Virus record (IMG/VR): IMGVR_UViG_3300031972_001263 | Coordinates: 1-20,233 of that record | Source of the DNA: a virus | Strand: one strand, 5' to 3' | Length of the DNA: 20,233 nucleotides | Shown: one piece after another, positions 7,656 through 14,928 of the stretch | Layout: each line of letters begins with the position of its first letter | Numbering within the stretch: the first letter of the stretch is position 1 | Position numbers and translations under genes: made by a program | The notes under the pieces: model-generated | Databases searched by the model: none | The model's input: the letters and a program-made list of their open reading frames with translations, nothing else | What the model was told of the DNA's origin: nothing

Positions 7656-8909
7656 ATGTCTGAATTAGACCAAACAATAGAGGAACTTGAAGCGGAGGTA
7701 TTAGCGGAACTTGAAGAAGCTAGTGAAGCCGACGCTCCGAAAAAAGGTTCTGTCCCTGCCGAGGGGAAGAAGAAACTGAAAACAGTAGGTAATGCTGAAA
7801 TTCAAGATGGCGGTAAAGCGGTTGTTGAACCCGATGCAGCCAGTTCACCAACTGATGTTGCTGCTGATAAAGCATCAGAAGTTTCTGGTGATTCACAACA
7901 GAAAAGTGAAGGCAAGCCTGATCCCATGCAAAAGGTTAAAAAGGTCAGAGCCGAAGCTGCACACGAAGACGAAGATGAAGATGAAGATGAAGATGAAGAC
8001 GATGAAGAAATGTCTAAAAAACAATTGATGGACGCCATGCATAAGAAGATGATGAGCATGAATAAAGAAGACCTTCATGCTGCTTATGGTTCTGTGATGA
8101 ATGGTATGCATACCGAAGAAATTGATGAAGATGAAGTTTCTGAAGTTGTAGAGATGCATATTCAGAACATTGATATCACTTCTGACGTTGAAGCTTTGGT
8201 AGAAGGCGAAGACCTTTCCGAAGAATTTATGGAGAAAGCCGCAACAATCTTTGAGGCGGCTGTTAAATCAAAGACTCGTGAAGAAGTTACACGAATTGTA
8301 GAAGAACAACAAATTGCAATTGCTGAAGAAGTTCACGATTATAAAGAAGCACTTGCAGAAAAAGTAGATCAATACCTCGATTATGTTGTAGAGGAATGGA
8401 TGAAAGAAAATGAGTTAGCAATTGAGCGTGGACTCAAGGGTGAGATTGCTGAAGACTTTATTTCTGGTTTGAAACAGTTGTTTGAAGATCATTACATTGA
8501 CGTTCCAGACGAAAAATATGACGTTCTGGAAGCACAATCTGACAAGATTGCTGAACTAGAAGAGCAGTTGAATTCAATTATGGAAGCTAATATTCAAATG
8601 AATTCAGTTAACTCCGAATTAGTTCGGGAACAGGTCATTCTAGAAGTTGCTTCTGATTTGACCGATACAGAGATTGAGAAGTTTGCCTCTCTAGTGGAAG
8701 ATGTTGACTTTGGGGATGAAGATGGTTTCCGTGCCAAACTCGACACCCTAAAAGAAAGCTATTTTCCAAAAAGTGAATATCTAGAAGAGACTTTTATTCA
8801 TGATGAAGATGATTACGGAAGCGCCGCACAGGACATTGATACGAGTGATACAATGCAAAAATATATGTCTGCTATTGGTCGTGTCGAGACTCGTATTAAC
8901 GGGCGCTAA
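7656..8909 (+). CDS. gp22: Prohead scaffold core protein gp22
   Basis: This is the main internal scaffold around which the prohead shell assembles. In T4 gp21 later cuts it to small peptides. At 417 residues it is much longer than T4 gp22 (269). Its N-terminal third is low-complexity and charged, with an Asp/Glu run (residues about 104-118, encoded by a hexamer repeat); the rest is long helical, coiled-coil-like, rich in Glu, and ends DTMQKYMSAIGRVET, typical of marine gp22. Several sites fit the gp21 rule (Leu/Ile-x-Glu before Ala/Gly): LEE/A at 19-22, LVE/G near 178, IFE/A near 198 and IME/A near 308. It lies between 21 and 23, as in T4. A late promoter at 7624-7631 and AAAGGAG precede the ATG. 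Confidence 0.92.
   Translation: MSELDQTIEELEAEVLAELEEASEADAPKKGSVPAEGKKKLKTVGNAEIQDGGKAVVEPDAASSPTDVAADKASEVSGDSQQKSEGKPDPMQKVKKVRAEAAHEDEDEDEDEDEDDEEMSKKQLMDAMHKKMMSMNKEDLHAAYGSVMNGMHTEEIDEDEVSEVVEMHIQNIDITSDVEALVEGEDLSEEFMEKAATIFEAAVKSKTREEVTRIVEEQQIAIAEEVHDYKEALAEKVDQYLDYVVEEWMKENELAIERGLKGEIAEDFISGLKQLFEDHYIDVPDEKYDVLEAQSDKIAELEEQLNSIMEANIQMNSVNSELVREQVILEVASDLTDTEIEKFASLVEDVDFGDEDGFRAKLDTLKESYFPKSEYLEETFIHDEDDYGSAAQDIDTSDTMQKYMSAIGRVETRINGR
7965..8000 (+). repeat. GAAGAY hexamer repeat in gene 22
   Basis: Six head-to-tail copies of GAAGAT or GAAGAC encode alternating Glu-Asp and lie at the centre of the acidic run of gp22. The near-perfect copies suggest replication slippage and possible length variation between related phages. 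Confidence 0.85.
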
Positions 8910-8920
8910 GTTTAATATTA

Positions 8921-8928
8921 TATAAATA
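8921..8928 (+). promoter_or_regulatory. T4-type late promoter for gene 23
   Basis: Exact TATAAATA, 28 bases before the gene 23 ATG, followed by AAAGGAG at 8944-8950. This is the expected arrangement for the most strongly expressed late gene. Confidence 0.8.
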
Positions 8929-8956
8929 GATGTAATAAAAATAAAAGGAGAAACAA

Positions 8957-10312
8957 ATGTTTCAAGCAGAACATCTACAAGAAAAGTGGTCGCCAGTCCT
9001 AGAACATCCCGATCTTCCCCAGATTGAAGATGCCTATAAGCGGTCTGTTACCACTGTTATCCTCGAAAACCAAGAAGCTGCTCTAAGAGAAGATGCAGCA
9101 TTCCTTTCGGAATCCGTTCCTACAGGTAATGTTTCCGGTGTATCAAACTGGGACCCAATTTTGATCTCACTAGTTCGCCGTGCAATGCCAAACCTCATTG
9201 CGTATGATGTTTGTGGTGTTCAGCCAATGACAGGTCCAACTGGACTTATCTTTGCAATGCGGGCCCGTCATGCTTCAATGGATGGTGAAGAAGCATTGGT
9301 CGATGAGACAACCGGCGCAGCTGCAAACGGATTCTCTGGTGACTTCTCGAACCAAAACGCTGCTGGTACAACTTCTGGACCAGGCGACATTGGTGCAAGT
9401 GAAAGCAACCCTGCTGCTCTTAATGACAGCCCTTCTGCTGGTACTTACACATTCGCAACTGGTATGACAACAGCACAATCTGAAGCATTGGGTGATAGCG
9501 GAACAAACGCTTTTGCCGAGATGTCATTCAGCATTGATAAGTCAACGGTCACAGCAGTTTCCCGTGCTTTGAAAGCAGAGTATTCAATGGAACTTGCTCA
9601 AGACCTCAAGGCAATCCACGGTTTGGATGCCGAAACAGAACTTGCAAACATTCTTTCAACAGAAATTCTTGCAGAAATCAACCGTGAGGTTGTTCGTTCT
9701 ATCTATAACACTGCTGTTGCTGGCGCTCAAATCAACACAACAACTGCTGGTATCTTTGATCTTGACACCGACTCAAATGGTCGTTGGTCAGTTGAAAAGT
9801 TCAAGGGTTTGATGTTTGCTATCGAGCGTGATGCCAATGCAATTGGTCAACAGACTCGTCGTGGTAAAGGTAACATGATCATCTGTTCAGCTGATGTTGC
9901 TTCTGCACTTCAGATGGCTGGTGTTCTTGATTACACTCCTGCCCTCAACAACAACCTCAATGTTGATGACACATCCACCACATTTGCTGGTGTGATGAAT
10001 GGTCGTTACAAGGTTTATGTTGACCCATATTCAGCTAATGTTGCTGCAAGTCAGTACTATGTTGTTGGATATAAAGGTACTTCACCTTACGATGCTGGTT
10101 TATTCTACTGCCCATATGTTCCATTACAAATGGTTCGTGCAGTTGGTGAAAACAGCTTCCAGCCCAAAATTGGTTTCAAGACTCGTTATGGTATGGCTGC
10201 TAACCCATTTGCCCGTGCTGGTGCAGAGGCCGCTAATACAGCTGCTACAATCTCACTTGCAGCAAATACAAATGCTTACTATCGTCGGGTTAAAGTTACA
10301 AACCTTATGTAA
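8957..10312 (+). CDS. gp23: Major capsid protein gp23
   Basis: This is the HK97-fold subunit of the head shell. It has 451 residues against 521 in T4. T4-type signatures run through it: an N-terminal delta region (LQEKWSPVLEHPDLPQI, ILENQE), RRAMPNLIAYDVCGVQPMTGPTGLIF, ALKAEYSMELAQDLKAIHGL, TEILAEINREVVRSI, NGRYKVYVDPYSA and QPKIGFKTRYGMAANPFA. The likely gp21 cut is after FLSE (Glu52), aligned with FLTE of T4 gp23, but the next residue is Ser53 rather than Ala. Late promoter and strong AAAGGAG lie just upstream, and a UUCG hairpin terminator ends the unit. No vertex paralogue (gp24) follows, unlike T4. Confidence 0.98.
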   Translation: MFQAEHLQEKWSPVLEHPDLPQIEDAYKRSVTTVILENQEAALREDAAFLSESVPTGNVSGVSNWDPILISLVRRAMPNLIAYDVCGVQPMTGPTGLIFAMRARHASMDGEEALVDETTGAAANGFSGDFSNQNAAGTTSGPGDIGASESNPAALNDSPSAGTYTFATGMTTAQSEALGDSGTNAFAEMSFSIDKSTVTAVSRALKAEYSMELAQDLKAIHGLDAETELANILSTEILAEINREVVRSIYNTAVAGAQINTTTAGIFDLDTDSNGRWSVEKFKGLMFAIERDANAIGQQTRRGKGNMIICSADVASALQMAGVLDYTPALNNNLNVDDTSTTFAGVMNGRYKVYVDPYSANVAASQYYVVGYKGTSPYDAGLFYCPYVPLQMVRAVGENSFQPKIGFKTRYGMAANPFARAGAEAANTAATISLAANTNAYYRRVKVTNLM

Positions 10313-10345
10313 GATTGTTACAACAAGAAACTTAACTATAAACTT

Positions 10346-10373
10346 GGGAGAGCTTCGGCTCTCCCTTTTTTTT
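10346..10373 (+). terminator. Rho-independent terminator after gene 23
   Basis: GGGAGAGC at 10346-10353 pairs perfectly with GCTCTCCC at 10358-10365 around a TTCG tetraloop, followed by eight T (10366-10373). This is a textbook intrinsic terminator, 34 bases after the gene 23 stop, running directly into the next late promoter. Confidence 0.92.
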
Positions 10374-10397
10374 CTTTATAAATAAATGTATCATGTC
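10361..10397 (+). repeat. 37-bp direct repeat, left copy
   Basis: Identical to 13335-13371. It spans the last stem bases and U-tract of the terminator, the late promoter and the first five bases of the next gene (ATGTC). After one mismatch the similarity continues for three more bases. Confidence 0.9.
10377..10384 (+). promoter_or_regulatory. T4-type late promoter for the fibre-like gene
   Basis: Exact TATAAATA only eight bases before the ATG at 10393. By T4 geometry the transcript would carry about three untranslated bases, and no Shine-Dalgarno is present. Confidence 0.75.
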
Positions 10398-12441
10398 GGA
10401 AATAAACAAAATCTTAAAAAATAAATTCGGTATTGATCGTGAATCAAAACCTGTAAAACAGGATAAGTGGTTGAAGTTCCAGCGGCCTATTGAAGAAGAT
10501 TTACTTTTGCAGCAACAACTAATTGAGGCAAAACAGAAATCGATAGAAGAGGAAGAGCTTCAAGACATAGAAGAACAACCCAAACCTGTTGAAAAAAAAT
10601 CCTTATCAGAAGGTGACGCAAAAAAGATAGCTGCGTTCTCTGAACTTATCAAGTCTTTTGGTGCAGAAATCGAACCAGAGATTATAGAAGAGGATTTACA
10701 ATTACAAGTTGAAGATATCACACCTGTTCCTGTTGTCGTTTCACAGACACCAGTTGATATAAGAGAGGCAGTAAAACTTGTTAAGGATAGAACTTTACCC
10801 ACAAAACAAGAAACAATAGAATCAACACAGAAACTTATTACTGATGTTGTAAACAACCTTGAGGACATGAAAGGTAAGACAGAGGTCAAAGAACAAGTAG
10901 ATGAGATAGATGCATTAAGAGGAGAGTTTAACACACTACAAAAACAAGTAAGACAATCACAAATTACAATTGGTGGATTATCTGGAAGTGGTGGTGGACT
11001 TGATCCAAATAAAATTGCACACAGTTTGTTGCCAGCTGCTGATGATACTTTTGATTTAGGTTCTGCATCAAAGCAATGGAGAAACTTATATCTTGGTGGC
11101 AGTACATTAATTGTTGATGGTGCTTCTCTTGCTGCTGATGAGTTATCTGCATTAGATAATATAACTGCTGGTACGGTGGCTGCAAGTAAAGCAGTGATTG
11201 TAGACAGTAACAAAGATATCTCTGGTTTTAGAAATGTTACTCTAACAGGTGATCTGACTGTATCTGGTGATGATATCACAATGGGCACAAACACCGCAGG
11301 CCACATTATGGTCGCAGATGGCACCAACTTTAATCCTGTCGCAGTGTCTGGTGATGTGACGTTGGCATCTAACGGTGCAGTAACAATTGCAAATACTTCT
11401 GTTACAAATGCGATGTTAGCAGGTTCTATTGCTAATGCTAAACTTTCAAATAGTTCAATCACAGTTGCAGATGGTTCAAGCACAACTGCTATTTCTTTGG
11501 GTGGAACAATTACATTTTCTGGCACATCAAATGAAGTTACAGTTGGAGAAAGCTCTGGAACAATAACTGTTGGTTTACCAGATGATGTTACCATTGCTGG
11601 TGACTTGACTGTTAACGGTGACACAACAACGGTAAATACAGCTACTCTTTCAGTAGAAGACCCACTTATTAAACTTGCAAATGGTAACAATTCATCAGAT
11701 TCACTTGATGTAGGATTTTATGGCCTTTATGATACCTCTGGTTCTCAAGACTTATTTGCTGGTTTGTTTAGAGATGCAAATGATAGTGGTAAGTTTAAAT
11801 TATTCAAAGACCTTCAAGCAGAGCCAACCACAACTGTTAACACAAGTGGAACAGGATATGCAGTTGCAACTTTAGTTGCAAATCTTGAGGGAACCATACA
11901 AACAGCGGCACAAACAAATATTACTTCACTTGGCACATTAACCACCCTTACTGTAGATAGTATTATTATAAATGGGACAAATATTGGTCATACAAGCGAT
12001 ACAGATGCTATCGCAATTGCTTCTGATGGTGTGGTTACATTTAGTCAAGTTCCAGTGCTTCCTGCTGATACGATTGAGACAGCTGATATCCAAGATAATG
12101 CTGTAACTCCTGCTAAGATAGCTGGTGCAGTAAATGCTCAAACTGGAACGGCTTACACATCTGTAATTGGTGACGCATTCAAGACAGTTACGATGAGTAA
12201 TGGGTCTGCTAACAAACTTACAATTCCACCTAACAGTAGTGTTGCATATGCCATTGGAGATCGTATCGATGTTGTAATGTTGGGTAGCGGCACAACATCT
12301 ATTCAAGGCGGTTCCGGCGTTACAGTTAACGGAGTATCAACTGGCACCGTAGCTATAGCTGCACAATTTGCTGCGGTATCTTGTCTTAAAATAGCAACTG
12401 ATACTTGGGTGGCAATGGGTAATCACGGTGGGGTGAGTTAA
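10393..12441 (+). CDS. Fibre-like virion structural protein with repeats
   Basis: This 682-residue protein has two parts. Residues 1-190 are charged and helical, with coiled-coil-like Glu/Lys/Gln stretches. From about 195 on it is a Gly/Ser/Thr-rich beta-repeat protein typical of phage fibres: DDTFDLGSASKQWRNLYLGG (about 217-236) is a recurrent fibre motif, LTGDLTVSGDD and IAGDLTVNGDT are internal repeats, and VTNAMLAGSIANAKLSNSSI is another common fibre element. The C-terminus (IPPNSSVAYAIGDRIDVVMLGSG...) looks like a small beta tip. It starts directly after a late promoter with no ribosome-binding site, and the LamG-like gene follows after one base. Function as an adhesion or capsid-attached fibre is inferred. 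It is not a clear homologue of any T4 fibre gene. Confidence 0.85.
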   Translation: MSEINKILKNKFGIDRESKPVKQDKWLKFQRPIEEDLLLQQQLIEAKQKSIEEEELQDIEEQPKPVEKKSLSEGDAKKIAAFSELIKSFGAEIEPEIIEEDLQLQVEDITPVPVVVSQTPVDIREAVKLVKDRTLPTKQETIESTQKLITDVVNNLEDMKGKTEVKEQVDEIDALRGEFNTLQKQVRQSQITIGGLSGSGGGLDPNKIAHSLLPAADDTFDLGSASKQWRNLYLGGSTLIVDGASLAADELSALDNITAGTVAASKAVIVDSNKDISGFRNVTLTGDLTVSGDDITMGTNTAGHIMVADGTNFNPVAVSGDVTLASNGAVTIANTSVTNAMLAGSIANAKLSNSSITVADGSSTTAISLGGTITFSGTSNEVTVGESSGTITVGLPDDVTIAGDLTVNGDTTTVNTATLSVEDPLIKLANGNNSSDSLDVGFYGLYDTSGSQDLFAGLFRDANDSGKFKLFKDLQAEPTTTVNTSGTGYAVATLVANLEGTIQTAAQTNITSLGTLTTLTVDSIIINGTNIGHTSDTDAIAIASDGVVTFSQVPVLPADTIETADIQDNAVTPAKIAGAVNAQTGTAYTSVIGDAFKTVTMSNGSANKLTIPPNSSVAYAIGDRIDVVMLGSGTTSIQGGSGVTVNGVSTGTVAIAAQFAAVSCLKIATDTWVAMGNHGGVS

Positions 12442-12442
12442 G

Positions 12443-13294
12443 ATGCTTCATAGTGTTCCAGCGGGAGTTGTTTCTGCTGCATATTCGTCTTCTTCGCCTA
12501 CTATCGAAACGATACGTGCATCCACAGTGTATACATGGAATTCTACTATTTCAACTACATCTCAAACAATTGCTAACCAAGAATCATCACCAGCAGATGG
12601 TTCATCACAAACAGACTATGATATAATGAATGGTTCCTCAACAGGTTCAGATGCTCGTGATGTTACCTATGTTAGTTCAAGTGGGGGGGAATATTACAAG
12701 CCTGCTAGTAACACAGCCCTCGACTTCTTAACTATGCATACATTTAAAAGCTTAACGGCTTTTACTAATTCACTGCATAAGGAAGATGCAGCATTCACTA
12801 TTGAAATGGGATTTGGAGCGCCTAACCCGCCGCCGACATCGAATATTGGTTACTTTGCATCCACTGCCGAAGATACGGGTGATGTTGGTATACAGGTAAA
12901 GTATGATAATAATAATAAAATAGTGTTTGCTGTTTCTAATGGTAGTGGGTCAAGTTTGGCGTTCTCTCAAACAAGCACAGATGCTGCCGCTAGTGGATTT
13001 AATCATGTGGTAATATCAATTGATGAGGGTGTAACGAATGGTAGTATCATTTATTTGAATGATTCTACCAGTGACACTTTTAGTGCTAATTACAGTTCTC
13101 CATCAACTTCAGCAGCAACTTATAATTGGCATTTCTTAACCTCTTTACAATCACCGCCCGGTGATTTGAGTACACCTCGATTTGCAGTAGGCACGAATTC
13201 TGGTATAGGTTACTTTGCAGTATATAATAAAGCAGTCAGCGCAGAAGAGGCAGGACTACTTTATGATAACGCACCATCTAGATTTAAGATATGA
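12443..13294 (+). CDS. LamG/concanavalin-like domain protein, probable fibre accessory or adhesin
   Basis: This 283-residue protein starts one base after the fibre-like gene, with a G-rich ribosome-binding site inside that gene's end, so the two are translated together. After a Ser/Thr-rich N-terminus of about 90 residues it has the pattern of a LamG-type jelly roll: AAFTIEMGFGAP, GIQVKYDNNNKIVFAVSNGS, FNHVVISIDEGVTNGSIIYL and the closing IGYFAVYNKAVSAEEAGLLY, the usual last strands of this fold. Such domains bind sugars or serve as structural decoration in phage fibres and capsid fibres. There is no signal peptide or membrane segment. A receptor-binding or head-decoration role is inferred from the fold pattern and neighbour. 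Confidence 0.8.
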   Translation: MLHSVPAGVVSAAYSSSSPTIETIRASTVYTWNSTISTTSQTIANQESSPADGSSQTDYDIMNGSSTGSDARDVTYVSSSGGEYYKPASNTALDFLTMHTFKSLTAFTNSLHKEDAAFTIEMGFGAPNPPPTSNIGYFASTAEDTGDVGIQVKYDNNNKIVFAVSNGSGSSLAFSQTSTDAAASGFNHVVISIDEGVTNGSIIYLNDSTSDTFSANYSSPSTSAATYNWHFLTSLQSPPGDLSTPRFAVGTNSGIGYFAVYNKAVSAEEAGLLYDNAPSRFKI

Positions 13295-13321
13295 TAGCTT
13301 GCAAGGTTACTAATAATAAGA

Positions 13322-13347
13322 GAGGTGCTTTTACCTCCCTTTTTTTT
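13322..13347 (+). terminator. Weak rho-independent terminator after the LamG-like gene
   Basis: A five-pair stem (GAGGT at 13322-13326 with ACCTC at 13333-13337), two C, then eight T (13340-13347). The stem is short compared with the one after gene 23, but the U-tract and position are the same. Confidence 0.65.
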
Positions 13348-13371
13348 CTTTATAAATAAATGTATCATGTC
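13335..13371 (+). repeat. 37-bp direct repeat, right copy
   Basis: Identical to 10361-10397, including terminator U-tract, TATAAATA and the ATGTC start of the next gene. With the left copy it brackets the fibre-like and LamG-like genes. Confidence 0.9.
13351..13358 (+). promoter_or_regulatory. T4-type late promoter for the tail-tube-like gene
   Basis: Exact TATAAATA, eight bases before the ATG at 13367. Same geometry as the copy at 10377, with no Shine-Dalgarno. Confidence 0.75.
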
Positions 13372-13948
13372 AGAAGGACCACTCTCAAGACAACCAGATA
13401 AGTTGGATTATTTAAGTCCGACACAATTTCGTTTTGGCATTAACCAATTACCAAAGGTTGAGTTTTTCACCACTGCTGCAAACATTCCCGGCATCAACAT
13501 GGGTGAAGCAATGTTTGACACTCCATTCAAAAATTTTGGTGTTATGGGTGACAAACTGACATATGAAAACTTGGAAATAACTTTTATTGTTGATGAGTTT
13601 TTAGAAAACTATAGGTCATTACATGAGTGGATGACTGCTATAGGATTTCCAAAAGACAGAAAACAGTTCAGAGATTTTAGGTCTAATACATCAAATACAC
13701 CTAGTGCATCTATAAATACTCCCTCAACAGAAAGAGTTGGAGCAACCACTTCAGCAAATGCTTTATTCTCTGACGCTAACTTAATAGTATTGTCCAATAA
13801 AAATAATCCAGTTCTTCAAGTTGATTATCAGAACATATATCCAGTTGCTCTTAGTGGAATACAATTTAGTCAAGACGGTTCAGACGTTCAATATATAACA
13901 TCAAGTGCAACATTCTCATATCAGATATATGAATTTACCACATTATAA
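13367..13948 (+). CDS. Tail-tube-like structural protein
   Basis: This 193-residue protein is a recurrent late structural protein of marine T4-like phages. Its plan resembles the gp19 tail tube family: FRFGINQLPKVEFFTTAANI, then PGINMGEAMFDTPFKN, a strand pair GDKLTYENLEITFIVDE, the helix NYRSLHEWMTAIGFP and final strands VQYITSSATFSYQIYEF. The gp19 of this window shows the same order (RASSLPAF, GDRTFDDPWTTTFLND, NSLELWSNGI). It might be a tube or baseplate tube protein, or fill the tail-completion slot (gp3) found near gene 23 in some relatives; I cannot decide. The true start is the ATG at 13367, directly after the repeat-borne late promoter, because upstream in-frame codons lie in the terminator. 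uvsY follows after nine bases. Confidence 0.75.
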   Translation: MSEGPLSRQPDKLDYLSPTQFRFGINQLPKVEFFTTAANIPGINMGEAMFDTPFKNFGVMGDKLTYENLEITFIVDEFLENYRSLHEWMTAIGFPKDRKQFRDFRSNTSNTPSASINTPSTERVGATTSANALFSDANLIVLSNKNNPVLQVDYQNIYPVALSGIQFSQDGSDVQYITSSATFSYQIYEFTTL

Positions 13949-13957
13949 AGGAAATAG

Positions 13958-14392
13958 ATGGATAAGTTAAGTGAATTACAGGCTGAAGCCAAAGAAGACC
14001 TTATTATAATAGATGATGAAGACCTACACCAACAATCCTATAAAAATCAAATCATCAAACCAAAATGGTTGGATTATAAATCCAAGTATAAACTTATGAT
14101 GTTTCAGTGTAAATCTGAACATAAGAGGTTATATCGGGAGAAATGGGAATATTATGGCGGCAAGTCAGACGCAAAAGTTTATGCTGCGAAACCTTTTGAC
14201 CTCAAGGTTTTGAAGACTGACCTCGGCGTTTATATAAATTCTGATGAAGAGATTATGGATATTGAGAAAAAAATTGTATACTATGAAACAGTAATAGAGT
14301 TTATAGATGGTGTGATAAAGTCTATAGATAGTAGAGGATGGGACATTCGTAACGCCCAAGATTGGAAGAAGTTTATTGCCGGAGGTTTTTGA
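13958..14392 (+). CDS. uvsY: Recombination mediator UvsY
   Basis: UvsY loads the UvsX recombinase onto gp32-covered single-stranded DNA during recombination-dependent replication. It has 144 residues against 137 in T4. The match is clear at both ends: MDKLSELQAEAKEDLIID-like N-terminus (T4 MRLEDLQEELKKDVFID), KWLDYKSKYKLMMFQCKSEH, YYGG (T4 YYSG) and the C-terminus DGVIKSIDSRGWDIRNAQDW (T4 SGALDAIKSRGFAIKHIQDM). AAAGGA before the ATG serves as ribosome-binding site. The stop TGA overlaps the next start (TGATG at 14390), so the oxygenase downstream is translationally coupled. No own promoter is visible. In T4 uvsY is not in the late head block, so placement behind late promoters here is different. 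Confidence 0.92.
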   Translation: MDKLSELQAEAKEDLIIIDDEDLHQQSYKNQIIKPKWLDYKSKYKLMMFQCKSEHKRLYREKWEYYGGKSDAKVYAAKPFDLKVLKTDLGVYINSDEEIMDIEKKIVYYETVIEFIDGVIKSIDSRGWDIRNAQDWKKFIAGGF

Positions 14393-14928
14393 TGAGAAAG
14401 TGGATTGGTTATTATGAAAATGTTATTTCTGGTGAAGCTATAAAAGAAATTTTTAATTATCCTTGGCACTGGAGTCCGTCAACATATTCAAGCCACAAAG
14501 GTCAAAGCCATAATAGTGAAGAACGAGTTAGAATGGATGAGGTTTGGGTCAGAGAAGAAAATAGGCCATATCCAAATTTAAGAGAAGCTGTCTTGAAATC
14601 TATGAGATTTTATGGAGAGGAGCATGAAAACTTTTCTTGCATTCACCACACTGATTTTCGTATTAACAGGTATGGCATCGATGGTTTTATGTCCTCACAT
14701 ATTGACAACATACACCATTCTCATGGTCAACAGTATGGATACCCCCAAGTCTCGGTTCTCTTGTTTTTAAATGATGATTATGAAGGAGGAGAAATTATTG
14801 TTGCCGATAATGAATATAAACCCATAGCCGGTTCAGCATTAATTTTCCCTTCAAACTTCATGTTTCCTCATGAGGTTAAATCGGTAACAAAGGGTGAAAG
14901 GTGGAGTGTAGTATCATGGTTAATGTAA
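14392..14928 (+). CDS. 2OG-Fe(II) oxygenase, prolyl-4-hydroxylase type
   Basis: This 178-residue enzyme belongs to the 2-oxoglutarate/Fe(II) dioxygenases, which hydroxylate proteins or small substrates. The fold motifs are clear: HID (His103, Asp105) as the first iron ligands, a core strand VSVLLFLNDDYEGGEI, and the distal His160 in FPHEV followed by Arg170 in KGERWSVVSW, the 2-oxoglutarate-binding Arg. All catalytic residues are present, so it should be active. The start is ATG 14392, overlapping the uvsY stop; GGAGG at 14382-14386 is the ribosome-binding site. The end overlaps the next oxygenase by 13 bases. The substrate is unknown. Such genes are frequent in marine T4-like phages. Confidence 0.92.
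   Translation: MRKWIGYYENVISGEAIKEIFNYPWHWSPSTYSSHKGQSHNSEERVRMDEVWVREENRPYPNLREAVLKSMRFYGEEHENFSCIHHTDFRINRYGIDGFMSSHIDNIHHSHGQQYGYPQVSVLLFLNDDYEGGEIIVADNEYKPIAGSALIFPSNFMFPHEVKSVTKGERWSVVSWLM

Noticed and set aside
7893-8159. Poly-Ser and Phe/Ile-rich frames over the gene 22 repeat
   Set aside because: Products of reading the GAAGAY array in the wrong strand or frame.
10386-10424. ATG within the repeat, before the fibre-gene ATG
   Set aside because: Out of frame with the fibre gene and closes after 12 codons.
10560-11690. 376-codon open frame on the minus strand
   Set aside because: It lies fully antisense to the repeat-rich fibre gene and has a composition typical of a shadow of Ser/Thr/Val repeats (many Ser, Val, Pro), with no domain pattern or ribosome-binding site.
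13325-13366. Longer N-terminus of the tail-tube-like protein
   Set aside because: These codons lie in the terminator U-tract and late promoter and give a Phe-run with no ribosome-binding site; ATG 13367 is better supported.
13920-13957. TATAAA before uvsY as a sigma70 -10 box
   Set aside because: No -35 hexamer at the right distance, and AAAGGA there is explained as the uvsY ribosome-binding site.
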